Shown here: one piece after another, positions 23,757 through 32,414 of the stretch
Layout of the letters: each line of letters begins with the position of its first letter
Position numbering within the stretch: position 1 is the first letter of the stretch
Origin: Kribbella sindirgiensis
GTDB taxonomy: Bacteria; Actinomycetota; Actinomycetes; Propionibacteriales; Kribbellaceae
Reading direction: 5' to 3'
DNA: 64,000 nucleotides
NCBI RefSeq assembly: GCF_004331435.1
Contig: NZ_SJKA01000002.1
Span: forward strand, 310,001 to 374,000
Position numbers and translations under genes: made by a program
Notes under the pieces: generated by a model
Databases searched by the model: none
What the model was told of the DNA's origin: nothing
The model's input: the letters and a program-made list of their open reading frames with translations, nothing else

Positions 23757-24923
23757 GTGGCGAGCTACTACTTGGCGGCAACGCTGGCCCGGCTTGCCGA
23801 CGAGATGGTGGCGTTCACGCTGGTGCTGCTGGTGCTGGAGCGGACGGACAGTCCGGCGCTGGCAGGAGTCACCGGAGCCGCCTTTGCGCTCCCGGCGGTC
23901 GTGACCGGGCCACTGCTCGGTGCCTGGCTGGACAGGACGCCGTACCGGCGGAGCGCGCTCGCACTGAACCAGGCTGCTATCGGGGTGGTCATGCTCAGCC
24001 TGTTGGCCGTGGTCGGGCACAGCCCGCACTGGATCACACCGGCGCTCGCAGCGGTCGCCGGCGCGACACTGCCGATGGCGAGCGGCGGATTCACCAGCAT
24101 GTTGCCCAGCCTCGTCCCGTCCGACCGGCTGGCTCGCGCCAACTCGTTCGAGGCCGCGAGCTTCGGTGCCGCAACCATCACCGGTCCCGCGACCGCTGCC
24201 ACGGTCGCAGCCACCTTGTCGGTAGAAGTCGCTGCTGTAGCCATCGCCGTCACCGCCGCCCTCAGCATCTGCGCCATCAGCCGCCTGCCCGCGCTGCCGC
24301 CGTTGCAGACCGCTGGAGAACCCTTCCTGCCGGCAGTCCTGGCCGGCCTGACCCATCTGGTCCGCACACCGCGATTGCGGGCCTCCACTGTGACCACGAC
24401 CCTGCTCATGGGCGCCACAGGCTTCCTGCTGATCGCCCTGCCGCTGCACATGTCTTCACTCGGCATGCCCAAGTCAGCGGCCGGCTACCTGTGGACAGCC
24501 ATCGAACTCGGCAGTGTCACCACCGCACTCCTGCTCACGCGCCTCCAGGCCCGCTGGCGCCCCGAGCAGGTCGTCATCGTGTCGGTCGCGGCCTACGGCC
24601 TCGCCCTGGCCAGCTGGCCTCTGGCCACCAGCTTCGTTGTCCTGCTACTCGTGGCCTTTGGCAGCGGCCTCTTGGAAGGCCCCACCCTCCCTGCCATGTT
24701 CGCCGCCCGCCAGCAGTACAGCCCGGAGTCGCTGCAAGGCCGCGTCAGCACGTCAGCCGCCAGCCTCCGAGTCGGTGCCGCTGCGGTCGGCCAGGCCACC
24801 GCCGGTTTGCTGGTCCCGGTAGTCGGTACGCACAAGGCTCTGACGGTCGTCGCCCTGGCTCTACTCGTGGCCGCCGGGCTCGGCGCCCTCACTGCACGAA
24901 AGGCACCGCCACATGTCTCTTGA
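23757..24923 (+). CDS. Major facilitator superfamily exporter
   Basis: 388 residues, about 10-12 membrane helices, drug:H+ antiporter type: ARLADEMVAFTLVLLVLERT, GAAFALPAVVTGPLLGAWLD with the loop motif DRTPYRRS after helix 2, and a central loop before LVRTPRLRASTVTTTLLMGA. The GTG at 23757 is chosen because a perfect AGGAGG lies 6 nt upstream; an upstream in-frame GTG (23736) lies inside the operator repeats. The next gene starts 11 bp before its stop. Export of a toxic compound sensed through the CGNR regulator is the likeliest function. Substrate is unknown. Confidence 0.88.
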   Translation: MASYYLAATLARLADEMVAFTLVLLVLERTDSPALAGVTGAAFALPAVVTGPLLGAWLDRTPYRRSALALNQAAIGVVMLSLLAVVGHSPHWITPALAAVAGATLPMASGGFTSMLPSLVPSDRLARANSFEAASFGAATITGPATAATVAATLSVEVAAVAIAVTAALSICAISRLPALPPLQTAGEPFLPAVLAGLTHLVRTPRLRASTVTTTLLMGATGFLLIALPLHMSSLGMPKSAAGYLWTAIELGSVTTALLLTRLQARWRPEQVVIVSVAAYGLALASWPLATSFVVLLLVAFGSGLLEGPTLPAMFAARQQYSPESLQGRVSTSAASLRVGAAAVGQATAGLLVPVVGTHKALTVVALALLVAAGLGALTARKAPPHVS

Positions 24924-25503
24924 CGCCTGGATCCACGGCTGGACCATCTCCCGCGGTACCCCGGCACCCGTGAAGGTCCGGAGCGGCTACCGCGTCGACG
25001 TCGGCTTGCCCGGTCACCAGGTCCGCTACGTGCTACCGACGTACGACGCCGGTCTGGTCGACGGGCTCGGCGAGCCTGACACCTGGCTCAAGATCTGCGG
25101 GCAGGTCTCACTGGGCGTGCCGTGGCAGGTGCAGCCGGTCGAGTACCTGATGAGTCGCCCACTGGCCAGCGCAGGAGCGAGTGTGGCTGCGTCGTACGAA
25201 CTAACGAGTGTGCGGCGGGACAGTGTGGTCGACGTCGTCGTACGCGCCGCTGACGGCTCGGTGGCGGCACGCGGGAAGGCAGCGCTCACCGGAGAGGCTG
25301 CTGTCTTCGACCAGATCGAGACGTCTCCGCAGCACCGGCGGCGCGGCCTCGGCCGGAGCGTCATGGCCGCCCTGTCCGCAGCAGCGCAGTACGCCGGTGC
25401 GAACACCGGCGTACTGGTTGCGACTGAGGACGGACGGGCGCTCTACACCGCGCTGGGGTGGACGCTCGAGTCCCCGATGACTGCCGCGGTCAGTCGAGGA
25501 TGA
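24913..25503 (+). CDS. GNAT-family acetyltransferase
   Basis: 196 residues. An unusual N-terminal half (WIHGWTISRGTPAPVKVRSG) precedes a GNAT core with acetyl-CoA motif QHRRRGLGRSVMAALSAAAQ at about 138-157 and YTALGWTLESPM at the end. It overlaps the MFS gene by 11 bp, so the pair is co-translated; acetylation plus export of the same compound would be a sensible resistance pair. The stop overlaps the convergent SIS gene by 14 bp. Substrate not known. Confidence 0.8.
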   Translation: MSLDAWIHGWTISRGTPAPVKVRSGYRVDVGLPGHQVRYVLPTYDAGLVDGLGEPDTWLKICGQVSLGVPWQVQPVEYLMSRPLASAGASVAASYELTSVRRDSVVDVVVRAADGSVAARGKAALTGEAAVFDQIETSPQHRRRGLGRSVMAALSAAAQYAGANTGVLVATEDGRALYTALGWTLESPMTAAVSRG

Positions 25504-26371
25504 CGGAGCGGGAGAGGCTGCGCGGCTGGTCGGGGTTGAGGCCGAGAGCCAGGGACTTGGCGACCGCGACGCGCTGGGCGACGACGAGGGACGCCATCGG
25601 GTCCAGGTCGGCGTGGTGGACGATGGTGGCGCCCGTGGCGTTCACGTCGTCCAGCAGGCCCGCCGGCGGCTCACCGAAGACCCAGACACCGCGGCCGGGC
25701 TGCGCGATCGCGATCGGACCGTGCCGGTAGTCCATTGCCGGGTATGCCTCGGTCCACGCCGACGCGGCCTCACGCTGCTTGAGCGCGGCCTCGTGCGCCA
25801 GGCCGACCGTCCAGCGGGTCCCGATGTACGTGACCTGCTCGAGCTTGGCCAGGTCGTCGACGTCGATGGTCAGTGCGGTCTGAGCGTCCGCAGCGGCCTT
25901 GGACAGGTCCTCGCCGAGCGACGCGCGCAGCAGCGCCAGCGTGGTGGTCGCGAACCGGGTCTGCACCACGGACTGCTCGTCGGCGAAGTCCAGCATGATC
26001 GTGTGGTCGGCCAGCTCGACGATCGGCGAGTCCACGGTGGCGGTGATCGCGATCGTCGGTACGTCGGTGGCGCGGATCAGGTCGAGTACTTCGGTCGTCG
26101 TACCGGAGCGGCTGATCACGACGATCGCGTCGTACGCCCGGCCCGCCGGGAACTCGGATCCGGCGAACGCGTCGGTCTCGCCCTGGCCGAGGTCCTCGCG
26201 CAGCGCGGCGTAGGCCATCGCCATGAACCAGGAGGTGCCGCAGCCGACCGCGGCGACCCGCCGGCCGGGTTTCGGAAGCGAACCGCCGTACTGCGCGAAA
26301 CCGTCCGAGACCTGCCGCCAAAGGTCCGGCTGAGTGGCGATCTCAGTGCTCACAAATGGCTGCTGCGTCAT
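25490..26371 (-). CDS. SIS-domain sugar isomerase (AgaS/GlmS-isomerase-like)
   Basis: 293 residues with two SIS domains: VAAVGCGTSWFMAMAYAALR and VVISRSGTTTEVLDLIRATD in the first, YIGTRWTVGLAHEAALKQRE and AMDYRHGPIAIA in the second. This is the plan of amino-sugar-phosphate isomerases/deaminases such as AgaS and of the isomerase half of GlmS; no glutaminase domain is present. Cytoplasmic. It is divergent from a DeoR-type repressor, which usually binds sugar phosphates, so both probably serve amino-sugar or tagatose-type catabolism. The intergenic region holds phased TCGAA repeats. Confidence 0.85.
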   Translation of the reverse strand: MTQQPFVSTEIATQPDLWRQVSDGFAQYGGSLPKPGRRVAAVGCGTSWFMAMAYAALREDLGQGETDAFAGSEFPAGRAYDAIVVISRSGTTTEVLDLIRATDVPTIAITATVDSPIVELADHTIMLDFADEQSVVQTRFATTTLALLRASLGEDLSKAAADAQTALTIDVDDLAKLEQVTYIGTRWTVGLAHEAALKQREAASAWTEAYPAMDYRHGPIAIAQPGRGVWVFGEPPAGLLDDVNATGATIVHHADLDPMASLVVAQRVAVAKSLALGLNPDQPRSLSRSVILD

Positions 26372-26393
26372 GTCGTCTCCGCACTTCTGATGG

Positions 26394-26418
26394 TCGAAAC
26401 TGCTCGAACGTGATCGAA
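26394..26418. promoter_or_regulatory. Three TCGAA direct repeats at exact 10-bp spacing
   Basis: TCGAA begins at 26394, 26404 and 26414, one helical turn apart, in the 101-bp gap between the divergent SIS and DeoR genes. DeoR-family repressors often use direct repeats, so this is the likely operator. Confidence 0.55.
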
Positions 26419-26472
26419 TGGTGCCAACCAGCCGCCACCGGGCTGACCGATTGTGTGAAGGAGGAGCCCCGG

Positions 26473-27255
26473 GTGAAGCGTTATGAACGCCTCAACACCT
26501 TGCTCGAGTCGCTCGCCGAGAAAGGCGCCATCGACGTCGACGAGCTCGCCGAGCAGTTGCACGTGTCCGCGGCCACGATCAGGCGTGACCTGGACCATCT
26601 CGGCAAGCAGCAGCTCCTCACCCGGACCCGCGGCGGCGCGGTCGCCAACGCGGTGTCGTACGACCTGCCGCTGCGCTACAAGACTGCGCGTTTCGCGTCC
26701 GAGAAGCAGCGGATCGCGCAGGCGGCGGCCACGCTGGTGCGCCGCGGCATGGTGATCGGGATGAACGGCGGCACCACCATCTCCGAGGTGGCGCGGACGC
26801 TGGCGACCCGGCCCGAGCTGTCCGCGGAGCACGGCGAGCCCGCGTTCACGCTCGTCACCAACGCGCTGAACATCGCCAACGAGCTGATCGTCCGGCCGCA
26901 CGTGAAGATGGTGCTGACCGGCGGCGTGGCGCGGCCGCAGTCGTACGAGATGATCGGCCCACTGTCGCACCGGATCCTGTCCGACCTGTCGCTGGACATC
27001 GCGTTCATCGGCGTCGACGGGATCGACGAGACCGGCGCCACCGCTCATCACGAGGGCGAGGCGAACATCAACCAGCTGATCGTCAGCCGGGCCGCGAAGG
27101 TCGTCGTGGTGGCCGACTCCTCCAAGCTCGGGCAGCGGGCCTTCGCCCGGATCTGCGAGCTGAGCGAGATCGACACGCTCGTCACCGACGCCCAGGCCGA
27201 CGAAAGCCAGCTCGCCGTCTTCAAGGAAGCCGGCATCGACGTCATCCGCGCCTGA
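26473..27255 (+). CDS. DeoR/GlpR-family transcriptional repressor
   Basis: 260 residues. N-terminal DeoR HTH: RYERLNTLLESLAEKGAIDV and ELAEQLHVSAATIRRDLDHL; C-terminal sugar-phosphate-sensing domain with IGMNGGTTISEVARTLATRP, GVDGIDETGATAHHEGEANI and VVADSSKLGQRAFARICELS, the usual DeoR landmarks. GTG 26473 is chosen because AAGGAGGAG ends 6 nt before it; it also gives the standard family start VKRYERL. It probably represses the divergent SIS gene until a phosphorylated sugar binds. Confidence 0.9.
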   Translation: MKRYERLNTLLESLAEKGAIDVDELAEQLHVSAATIRRDLDHLGKQQLLTRTRGGAVANAVSYDLPLRYKTARFASEKQRIAQAAATLVRRGMVIGMNGGTTISEVARTLATRPELSAEHGEPAFTLVTNALNIANELIVRPHVKMVLTGGVARPQSYEMIGPLSHRILSDLSLDIAFIGVDGIDETGATAHHEGEANINQLIVSRAAKVVVVADSSKLGQRAFARICELSEIDTLVTDAQADESQLAVFKEAGIDVIRA

Positions 27256-27387
27256 CCTCACTCCGCACCTCCCTCACCAGGTGAGTCACGTCTCGTGTGG
27301 ACGATCATATCTGATTGTGGGGCCGTTGTTATGAGCAGGAGTGCGCAACCTCCGCGCGTGCAGCACGGAAAGCGGACCTCCAACCGC

Positions 27388-27393
27388 TAGGCT
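27388..27393 (+). promoter_or_regulatory. Likely -10 of the O-methyltransferase gene
   Basis: TAGGCT lies 10 nt before ATG 27404, so the leader would be only a few nucleotides and the mRNA near-leaderless. No SD is visible. Confidence 0.4.
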
Positions 27394-27403
27394 TCGGTTC
27401 AGC

Positions 27404-28105
27404 ATGGGTACCGCAGCCGCACAGCACTCCGCCGACCACTCCGCCGATCACTGGGAGGACGCCATCGCCACCGGCATCGACCCGACGTCCTGGGCGTACG
27501 CCGAGGACTACATCGGTGAGGACGAGGTCGTCACCGGTGCACGGGCGAGCGCCGCGGACAGCGGTGTCGCCCCGATCGGCCCCGGCGCGGCCGCCGCGCT
27601 GAGCCTGCTCGCCGCCGGCGTCAGCGCGAAGGCGGTCGTCGAGATCGGCACCGGGACCGGCGTCTCCGGGCTCGCGCTGCTCCGCGGTATGCGCGCCGAC
27701 GGCACGCTCACCACGGTCGACATCGACGCGGAGAACCAGCGGCTGGCCCGCAAGACGTTCCTGGACGCCGGCGTCGCGTCGAACCGGTTCCGCCTGATCG
27801 CCGGCGCCGGGCTGGACGTCGTCACTCGGCTCACCGACGGTCACTACGACCTGGTCTTCTGCGACGCGGACCGCCGCGAGAACACGGCGTACCTGCACGA
27901 GGCCCTGCGCCTGCTCCGCCCCGGCGGCATCGTCGCCTTCGCCGGCATCCTCACCGCCGGCCGCGTCGCCGACCCCGCCCGCCGCGACCCCGACACCATG
28001 GCCCTCCGAGACCTCGTCCGCGCCGTCCGGGACGACGACAACCTGGTCTCAGCCCTCCTCCCCACCTCCGAAGGCCTCCTCACCGCCGCCAAACGGCTCA
28101 AGTAG
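27404..28105 (+). CDS. Class I SAM-dependent O-methyltransferase (Rv1220c-like)
   Basis: 233 residues, OMT family 3 (caffeoyl-CoA-type). SAM motif I VVEIGTGTGVSGLALLRGM at about 85-103, TTVDIDAENQRLARKTFLDA with the acidic residue that binds ribose, and YDLVFCDADRRENTAYLHEA with metal-binding Asp. It has a normal length for the family. The homologue next to sigE in M. tuberculosis (Rv1220c, as I recall) suggests this is an old neighbour of sigE, now 4.7 kb away after insertion of accessory genes. Methyl acceptor unknown. Confidence 0.85.
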   Translation: MGTAAAQHSADHSADHWEDAIATGIDPTSWAYAEDYIGEDEVVTGARASAADSGVAPIGPGAAAALSLLAAGVSAKAVVEIGTGTGVSGLALLRGMRADGTLTTVDIDAENQRLARKTFLDAGVASNRFRLIAGAGLDVVTRLTDGHYDLVFCDADRRENTAYLHEALRLLRPGGIVAFAGILTAGRVADPARRDPDTMALRDLVRAVRDDDNLVSALLPTSEGLLTAAKRLK

Positions 28106-28108
28106 CGG

Positions 28109-28831
28109 CTAGCTCGTCAGGCGGGTCAGTTCGGTGGTTACTTCGTGCCACGGGTCGGACTGGGGATCTATCAGTTCGTAGTGGCCGCAGTGCGGGACGC
28201 GGTGGAAGTGGGCCGTGGGGTGCGCGGTGAAGTAAGAGTCGGTGATGGTGATGGGCACGACTGTGTCGTTGACGCCGTGGATGAGGGTCACCGGGGCTAT
28301 CGACGCGGGGAGGTGGGCTGGGTCCAGGTCGTTGCGGACACCGCCTCCGATGAAGGCCTGTACGGCGCCTTCGCCGATGTGCTCGCGGTCGGCCTTCAGC
28401 AGGTCGGCCACGGGGGCCAGAGCGACCACACTGCGGAGCCGGACCGGGTTGTGCGTCGACGCGGCCCACAGGGCGAGCTGACCGCCGGCGGAGTGGCCCA
28501 TCAGCACGTAGCCCGCGTGCACGTCCACGAGGTCGGGTAGCGCGTCCAGCGCCGTACGGATGTCGCTGGTGGTCGCGTCGGGGTTGCCGGGCTCGCGGCG
28601 GTACTCCAGGGACAGGACCGGCCAGCCGAGGTCGGACAGCGCCGCACCGAGTGAGCGGGCGTGCACCCGGTCGTACTCCGGCCGCCAGAACCCGCCGTGG
28701 ATGAACACGATCAACGGCCGGTAGTCCTTCGCGTGCCAGTAGTCGATCACCTGGTCCGCGTGGTCGCCGTACCGCAACTCCTCGTCCGGTTCCGGTGCTT
28801 TGCGCGACAGTACCGATCGGTCTTCACTCAT
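28109..28831 (-). CDS. Alpha/beta hydrolase, probable kynurenine formamidase
   Basis: 240 residues. Oxyanion motif HGGFW at about 45 and nucleophile GHSAGG near 113 are those of the HSL-like arylformamidase group; Asp in VNDTVVP and His in HCGHYE complete the triad. It is the last gene of the kynurenine-degradation row and overlaps the ACMSD gene by 8 bp, so hydrolysis of N-formylkynurenine to kynurenine is the natural role. The fold alone could also be a general esterase. Confidence 0.75.
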   Translation of the reverse strand: MSEDRSVLSRKAPEPDEELRYGDHADQVIDYWHAKDYRPLIVFIHGGFWRPEYDRVHARSLGAALSDLGWPVLSLEYRREPGNPDATTSDIRTALDALPDLVDVHAGYVLMGHSAGGQLALWAASTHNPVRLRSVVALAPVADLLKADREHIGEGAVQAFIGGGVRNDLDPAHLPASIAPVTLIHGVNDTVVPITITDSYFTAHPTAHFHRVPHCGHYELIDPQSDPWHEVTTELTRLTS

Positions 28832-29822
28832 CAGACCTCCCGAGATAACGCAGGGCGTTCAGAGTCAGCAGTTTGTGCTGCTGCTCCGCGGTCAGGAAGC
28901 CGGCCTTCCGTACCACCTCCCCGACCGGCCGCTCGCCCAATGGATAGGGATAGTCACTGCCGACCAGAACGCGGTCTTCCCCCAAGGTATCGACAAGTAG
29001 CCGCAAAGGCGCTGATTCGAACACCACCGTGTCGACCAGGATCCGGTCCAGGTACGTCGACGGTGGGTGCTCGGAGCAACCACGGACGATGTCGCCGCGC
29101 CGGTGCCACGCGTTCTCCAGCCGCCCGAGCCAGAACGCGAAACTCCCACCCCCATGAGCGAAACAGATCCGCAAGGACGGCGGTAACCGGTCGAAGGCCC
29201 CGCCCAGCATCATCGCCAGCAACGACAGATGCGTCTCGGCAGGCATCCCGGTCAGCCAGCGCGCCATCCAGCGATCCAGCCGCGGACCGCCCGGCATGTC
29301 CCACGGGTGCACGAGGACCGGCGTACCGGTCTCCGCGCAGTGGTTGAAGAAGGCAACGATCCCGGCGTCGTCGAGGTCCTTGTCGCCGACGTGGTTGCCG
29401 ATCTCCACACCGACGTGCCCAGCCGCGCGGCACCGGTCCAGTTCGGCGCAGGCCAGGTCCGGATCCTGCAACGGCACTTGGCAGAACGGCACGAACCGGT
29501 CGTCACCGGCCAGCGTCTCCAACGTGAGGTCGTTGAAGATCTCCGCCAGCTTCACGGCCTGCCCCGCAGGGCGTTCATACCCGAAGAACACCGGGGTCGG
29601 CGACACCACCTGGAGATCGATGCCGTCAGCATCCATATCGGCACGGCGTACGGCTGGATCCCAGGCCTGCGGTCCGATCGGGCGGAACTCGGTCTCGCCG
29701 ATCATGATCATCGCGGCCCGCTCGGAGTCGATCCGCAACCACGGCCAGCCGTCGCCACCGCACGCCGCCGACAGATCCGGCCATCCATGAGGCACGAGGT
29801 GGGTGTGGACATCAACGGTCAT
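28824..29822 (-). CDS. nbaD: 2-Amino-3-carboxymuconate-6-semialdehyde decarboxylase (ACMSD)
   Basis: 332-residue amidohydrolase. The metal site HTH is seen in VDVHTHLVP at the very start, further His in LVHPWDMPG and CFAHGGGSF, and Asp in LVGSDYPYP near the end. These and the neighbours define ACMSD, which removes CO2 from the unstable product of the 3-hydroxyanthranilate dioxygenase and so prevents quinolinate formation. 151 bp containing three perfect palindromes separate it from the dioxygenase gene; the downstream formamidase-like gene overlaps it. The start is the ATG that opens MTVDVHTH. Confidence 0.88.
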   Translation of the reverse strand: MTVDVHTHLVPHGWPDLSAACGGDGWPWLRIDSERAAMIMIGETEFRPIGPQAWDPAVRRADMDADGIDLQVVSPTPVFFGYERPAGQAVKLAEIFNDLTLETLAGDDRFVPFCQVPLQDPDLACAELDRCRAAGHVGVEIGNHVGDKDLDDAGIVAFFNHCAETGTPVLVHPWDMPGGPRLDRWMARWLTGMPAETHLSLLAMMLGGAFDRLPPSLRICFAHGGGSFAFWLGRLENAWHRRGDIVRGCSEHPPSTYLDRILVDTVVFESAPLRLLVDTLGEDRVLVGSDYPYPLGERPVGEVVRKAGFLTAEQQHKLLTLNALRYLGRSDE

Positions 29823-29853
29823 CCGACAGCCCTTCCATCACCGCTCCCGGGTC

Positions 29854-29958
29854 CTCCCCAAACCGGTTTGGGGAGACTGTCTGCCCGATTCGGGGGGAAC
29901 TTCCTTCCCAAACCGGTTTGGGAGCATCTTCGGCAGGTTCCCCAAACCGGTTTGGGGA
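29854..29958. repeat. Three perfect AAACCGGTTT palindromes between nbaC and nbaD
   Basis: TCCCCAAACCGGTTTGGGGA at 29855-29874 and again at 29939-29958, with TCCCAAACCGGTTTGGGA at 29906-29923. The first extends by one pair to 29854-29875. A fourth palindrome, CCCGATTCGGG, lies at 29884-29894. They have no loop, so they suit a dimeric protein or a cruciform better than a terminator. A related arrangement is found inside a CGNR gene at 54026-54071. Confidence 0.7.
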
Positions 29959-29973
29959 GGTTTTCGGCCGCGG

Positions 29974-30492
29974 TCAGCCCTTGCCGGGGTGCACCGTGCC
30001 GCAGTTGGGGCAGGTGCGGGCGTCCTCGCTGTCGTAGAAGGCTTTGAACACGGGCGGCAGGTCCGCGACGATGTCGGTCACCTGGAGCTCGACCTCGTGC
30101 ACGATCGCGTTGCAGTTGGCGCAGTACCAGCGGAACTTCTCCAGTACGCCGGGCTCCCGGACTCGCTCGATCACCAGGCCGATCGAGTTCGGGCCGCGCT
30201 GCGGCGAGTGCGGCATGTTCCGCGGCAGGACCCACATCTCGCCGGCGTTCACCGCGACCGTCGCGGGGCCGTCGTCGGTCATCACGTTGACCTTGAGCTC
30301 GCCGGAGATCTGGTAGAAGAACTCCTCGTACGGGTCGACGTGGAAGTCGGTGCGCTGGTTCGGGCCGCCGACCACCATCGTGATGAAGTCGTCCCCGGTC
30401 GGGAACATCTGCTTGTTGCCGACCGGCGGCTTCAGCAGGTGCTTGTTCTCCTCGATCCATTCCGGAAAGTTCGTCGACTCCAAGTTCGCCAT
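29974..30492 (-). CDS. nbaC: 3-Hydroxyanthranilate 3,4-dioxygenase
   Basis: 172-residue cupin enzyme that opens the ring of 3-hydroxyanthranilate using Fe(II) and O2. Metal ligands His and Glu are in QRTDFHVDPYEEFFYQISGE; MPHSPQRGPNSIGLVIERVR supplies the third. A C-terminal rubredoxin-like iron site is present: WYCANCNAIVHE and ARTCPNCGTVHPGKG give two CxxC pairs, typical of bacterial enzymes. ATG 30492 has GGAGGAA upstream, and RidA-type amnD homologue lies 3 bp upstream. It is in the middle of the kynurenine operon. Confidence 0.93.
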   Translation of the reverse strand: MANLESTNFPEWIEENKHLLKPPVGNKQMFPTGDDFITMVVGGPNQRTDFHVDPYEEFFYQISGELKVNVMTDDGPATVAVNAGEMWVLPRNMPHSPQRGPNSIGLVIERVREPGVLEKFRWYCANCNAIVHEVELQVTDIVADLPPVFKAFYDSEDARTCPNCGTVHPGKG

Positions 30493-30495
30493 ACC

Positions 30496-30915
30496 CTATT
30501 CCTCCTTCGAGTGTTGCGGGATCGCCGCAACAGCCTGGATCTCGATCAGCAGCTGGGGATGCGGCAGCTGATGGACTGCGACGGTCGTCCGGGCCGGCCC
30601 GGACTCGTCGAAAAACTCACCATAGATCTCGTTGTACCCCCCGAAGTCGTTCATCGACACCAGGTACGTCGTCACGCTGACGAGATCCTCCAACCCGGCC
30701 CCGACCGCCCCGAGGATGTCCCGGATGTTCTCCAGCACCGCCCGCGTCTGCTCGCGAATGTCCAGCGCGACGGTGCCCAGCTCGTCGACGGATGCACCCG
30801 CGATCGTGTTGTCGGGTCGCCGGCTCGACGTCCCCGACACGAACGCGAACCCGCCCGCGACCCGCACATGCGGAAACCGGCCGCGCGGCGTGGCCTTCCC
30901 CGGCACAACGGTCAT
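30496..30915 (-). CDS. nbaF: RidA-family 2-aminomuconate deaminase
   Basis: 139 residues, YjgF/RidA fold: [60 protein letters not shown], and [20 protein letters not shown] with the conserved Arg. In this neighbourhood it should hydrolyse 2-aminomuconate to 4-oxalocrotonate. Generic RidA proteins destroy 2-aminoacrylate; the operon, not the sequence alone, gives the narrower call. It overlaps the dehydrogenase stop by 4 bp (ATGA). Confidence 0.83.
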   Translation of the reverse strand: MTVVPGKATPRGRFPHVRVAGGFAFVSGTSSRRPDNTIAGASVDELGTVALDIREQTRAVLENIRDILGAVGAGLEDLVSVTTYLVSMNDFGGYNEIYGEFFDESGPARTTVAVHQLPHPQLLIEIQAVAAIPQHSKEE

Positions 30916-32414
30916 GAGAGCTCCACGCAGACATTGGTGATTTCGGTGTAGAAGTCCACCGAATGCCGTCCGCCTTCACGGCCGACGCCGGACAGCTTCA
31001 CTCCGCCGAACGGTGTCCTGAGGTCTCTGAGGAACCAGGTGTTGACCCAGCACAGGCCGACGTCGAGGGCGGCGCCGGCGCGGTGGGCGCGGCCGACGTC
31101 GCGGGTCCAGACGGTTGCCGCCAGCCCGTAGTCGGAGGAGTTGGCGAGGGCATAGGCCTCCTCCTCGGTGTCGAAGGGTGCGATGTGGCAGATCGGGCCG
31201 AAGATCTCCTCACGATTGGTCCGAGCGTCCGGTGGTAGACCGGTGACCACGGTCGGCTGTACGTAGGACCCGCCGTCGCGAGCATCCCCGAACGTCGGTA
31301 CGCCGCCACCGGCCAGCACCTCAGCACCTTCACGGCGGGCGAGGTCGTAGTACGACAGGACCTTGTCGCGGTGCTGCTTGGAGATCAGTGGCATGTTCAT
31401 CGTCGCCTCGTCGGCGGGCCAGCCGTACGTCAGCTCCTCCGCCCGCCGCGCCAGCCGGGACGTGAACTCCTCGAAGATCGGGCGTTCGACGTACAGGCGT
31501 TCCGTGCACAGGCAGACCTGTCCGCCGTTCGTGAAGACGGAGCGCACCGAGCCCTCGACCGCGGCGTCGAGATCGCAGTCGGCGAAGATCAGGCCCGCGT
31601 TCTTCCCGCCGAGCTCGAAGGACACCGCCTTGACGCGGTCCGCGGCGACCTTCGCGATCGCCGTACCGGTCGCGGACTCCCCGGTGAACGTGATCGCGTC
31701 GACGCCTGAGTGCCGAGTCAGGTACTCCCCCGCCGACGACGGCCCGAACCCGTGCACGAGATTGAAGACCCCATCAGGTACGCCGGCCTCGGCCATCACC
31801 TCGGCGAGAACGGTCGCCGACGACGGCGTCTCCTCGGACGGTTTCACCACGACCGCGTTGCCGCAGGCAAGCGCCGGCGCGACCTTCCAGGTGAGCAGCA
31901 GCAACGGCAGATTCCACGGTACGACGATCGCGACCACCCCGACCGGTTTCCGTACGGCGTAGTTCAGCGCGCGCCGCCCGTCGGGGAGGACGGTCGTGTA
32001 CGACTCGGTCGGTACTGTCGTCGCGAAATCCGCGAACGCGCGGAAGTTCGCCGCACCGCGCGGGATGTCCAGCGTGCGCGCCTGGCTGATCGACTTCCCG
32101 GTGTCGCCGACCTCCGCGGCCACCAGATCCTCGAACCGCCGCTCCAGCACGTCCGCGACCCGCCGCAGTACGACGGCCCGCTCCTGCTCGCTCATCCGTC
32201 CCCACGGACCGCTCAGCGCCTGCCGAGCCGCGTCCACCGCCGCGTCCACGGTCGACTGATCCGCCTCACAGACGTCGAAGATCTGCTCCCCCGTCACCGG
32301 CGAAACCTTCGCGAACCGCGAGGCACTCTCCACAAACGCACCCCCGACGAAGTGCCGCAGCACCCCAACCGACGACGGCTGCCCGGTGAGCAACTCCGCA
32401 GACCACAAACTCAC
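30912..32414 (-). CDS. nbaE: 2-Aminomuconate 6-semialdehyde dehydrogenase
   Basis: 500-residue NAD-dependent aldehyde dehydrogenase. Catalytic Cys in [13 protein letters not shown] and general base Glu in [12 protein letters not shown]; cofactor region [20 protein letters not shown] and [20 protein letters not shown]. The start is GTG 32414, whose GTGA overlaps the kmo stop; a much longer open frame upstream lies inside kmo and is not real. It oxidises the ACMSD product to 2-aminomuconate. The operon context is unambiguous, although 2-hydroxymuconic semialdehyde dehydrogenases look much the same. Confidence 0.88.
   Translation of the reverse strand: MSLWSAELLTGQPSSVGVLRHFVGGAFVESASRFAKVSPVTGEQIFDVCEADQSTVDAAVDAARQALSGPWGRMSEQERAVVLRRVADVLERRFEDLVAAEVGDTGKSISQARTLDIPRGAANFRAFADFATTVPTESYTTVLPDGRRALNYAVRKPVGVVAIVVPWNLPLLLLTWKVAPALACGNAVVVKPSEETPSSATVLAEVMAEAGVPDGVFNLVHGFGPSSAGEYLTRHSGVDAITFTGESATGTAIAKVAADRVKAVSFELGGKNAGLIFADCDLDAAVEGSVRSVFTNGGQVCLCTERLYVERPIFEEFTSRLARRAEELTYGWPADEATMNMPLISKQHRDKVLSYYDLARREGAEVLAGGGVPTFGDARDGGSYVQPTVVTGLPPDARTNREEIFGPICHIAPFDTEEEAYALANSSDYGLAATVWTRDVGRAHRAGAALDVGLCWVNTWFLRDLRTPFGGVKLSGVGREGGRHSVDFYTEITNVCVELS

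Noticed and set aside
29854..29958. The AAACCGGTTT palindromes as rho-independent terminators
   Set aside because: They are loop-free perfect palindromes without T-runs and occur three times in an operon gap, more like protein sites or repeats.
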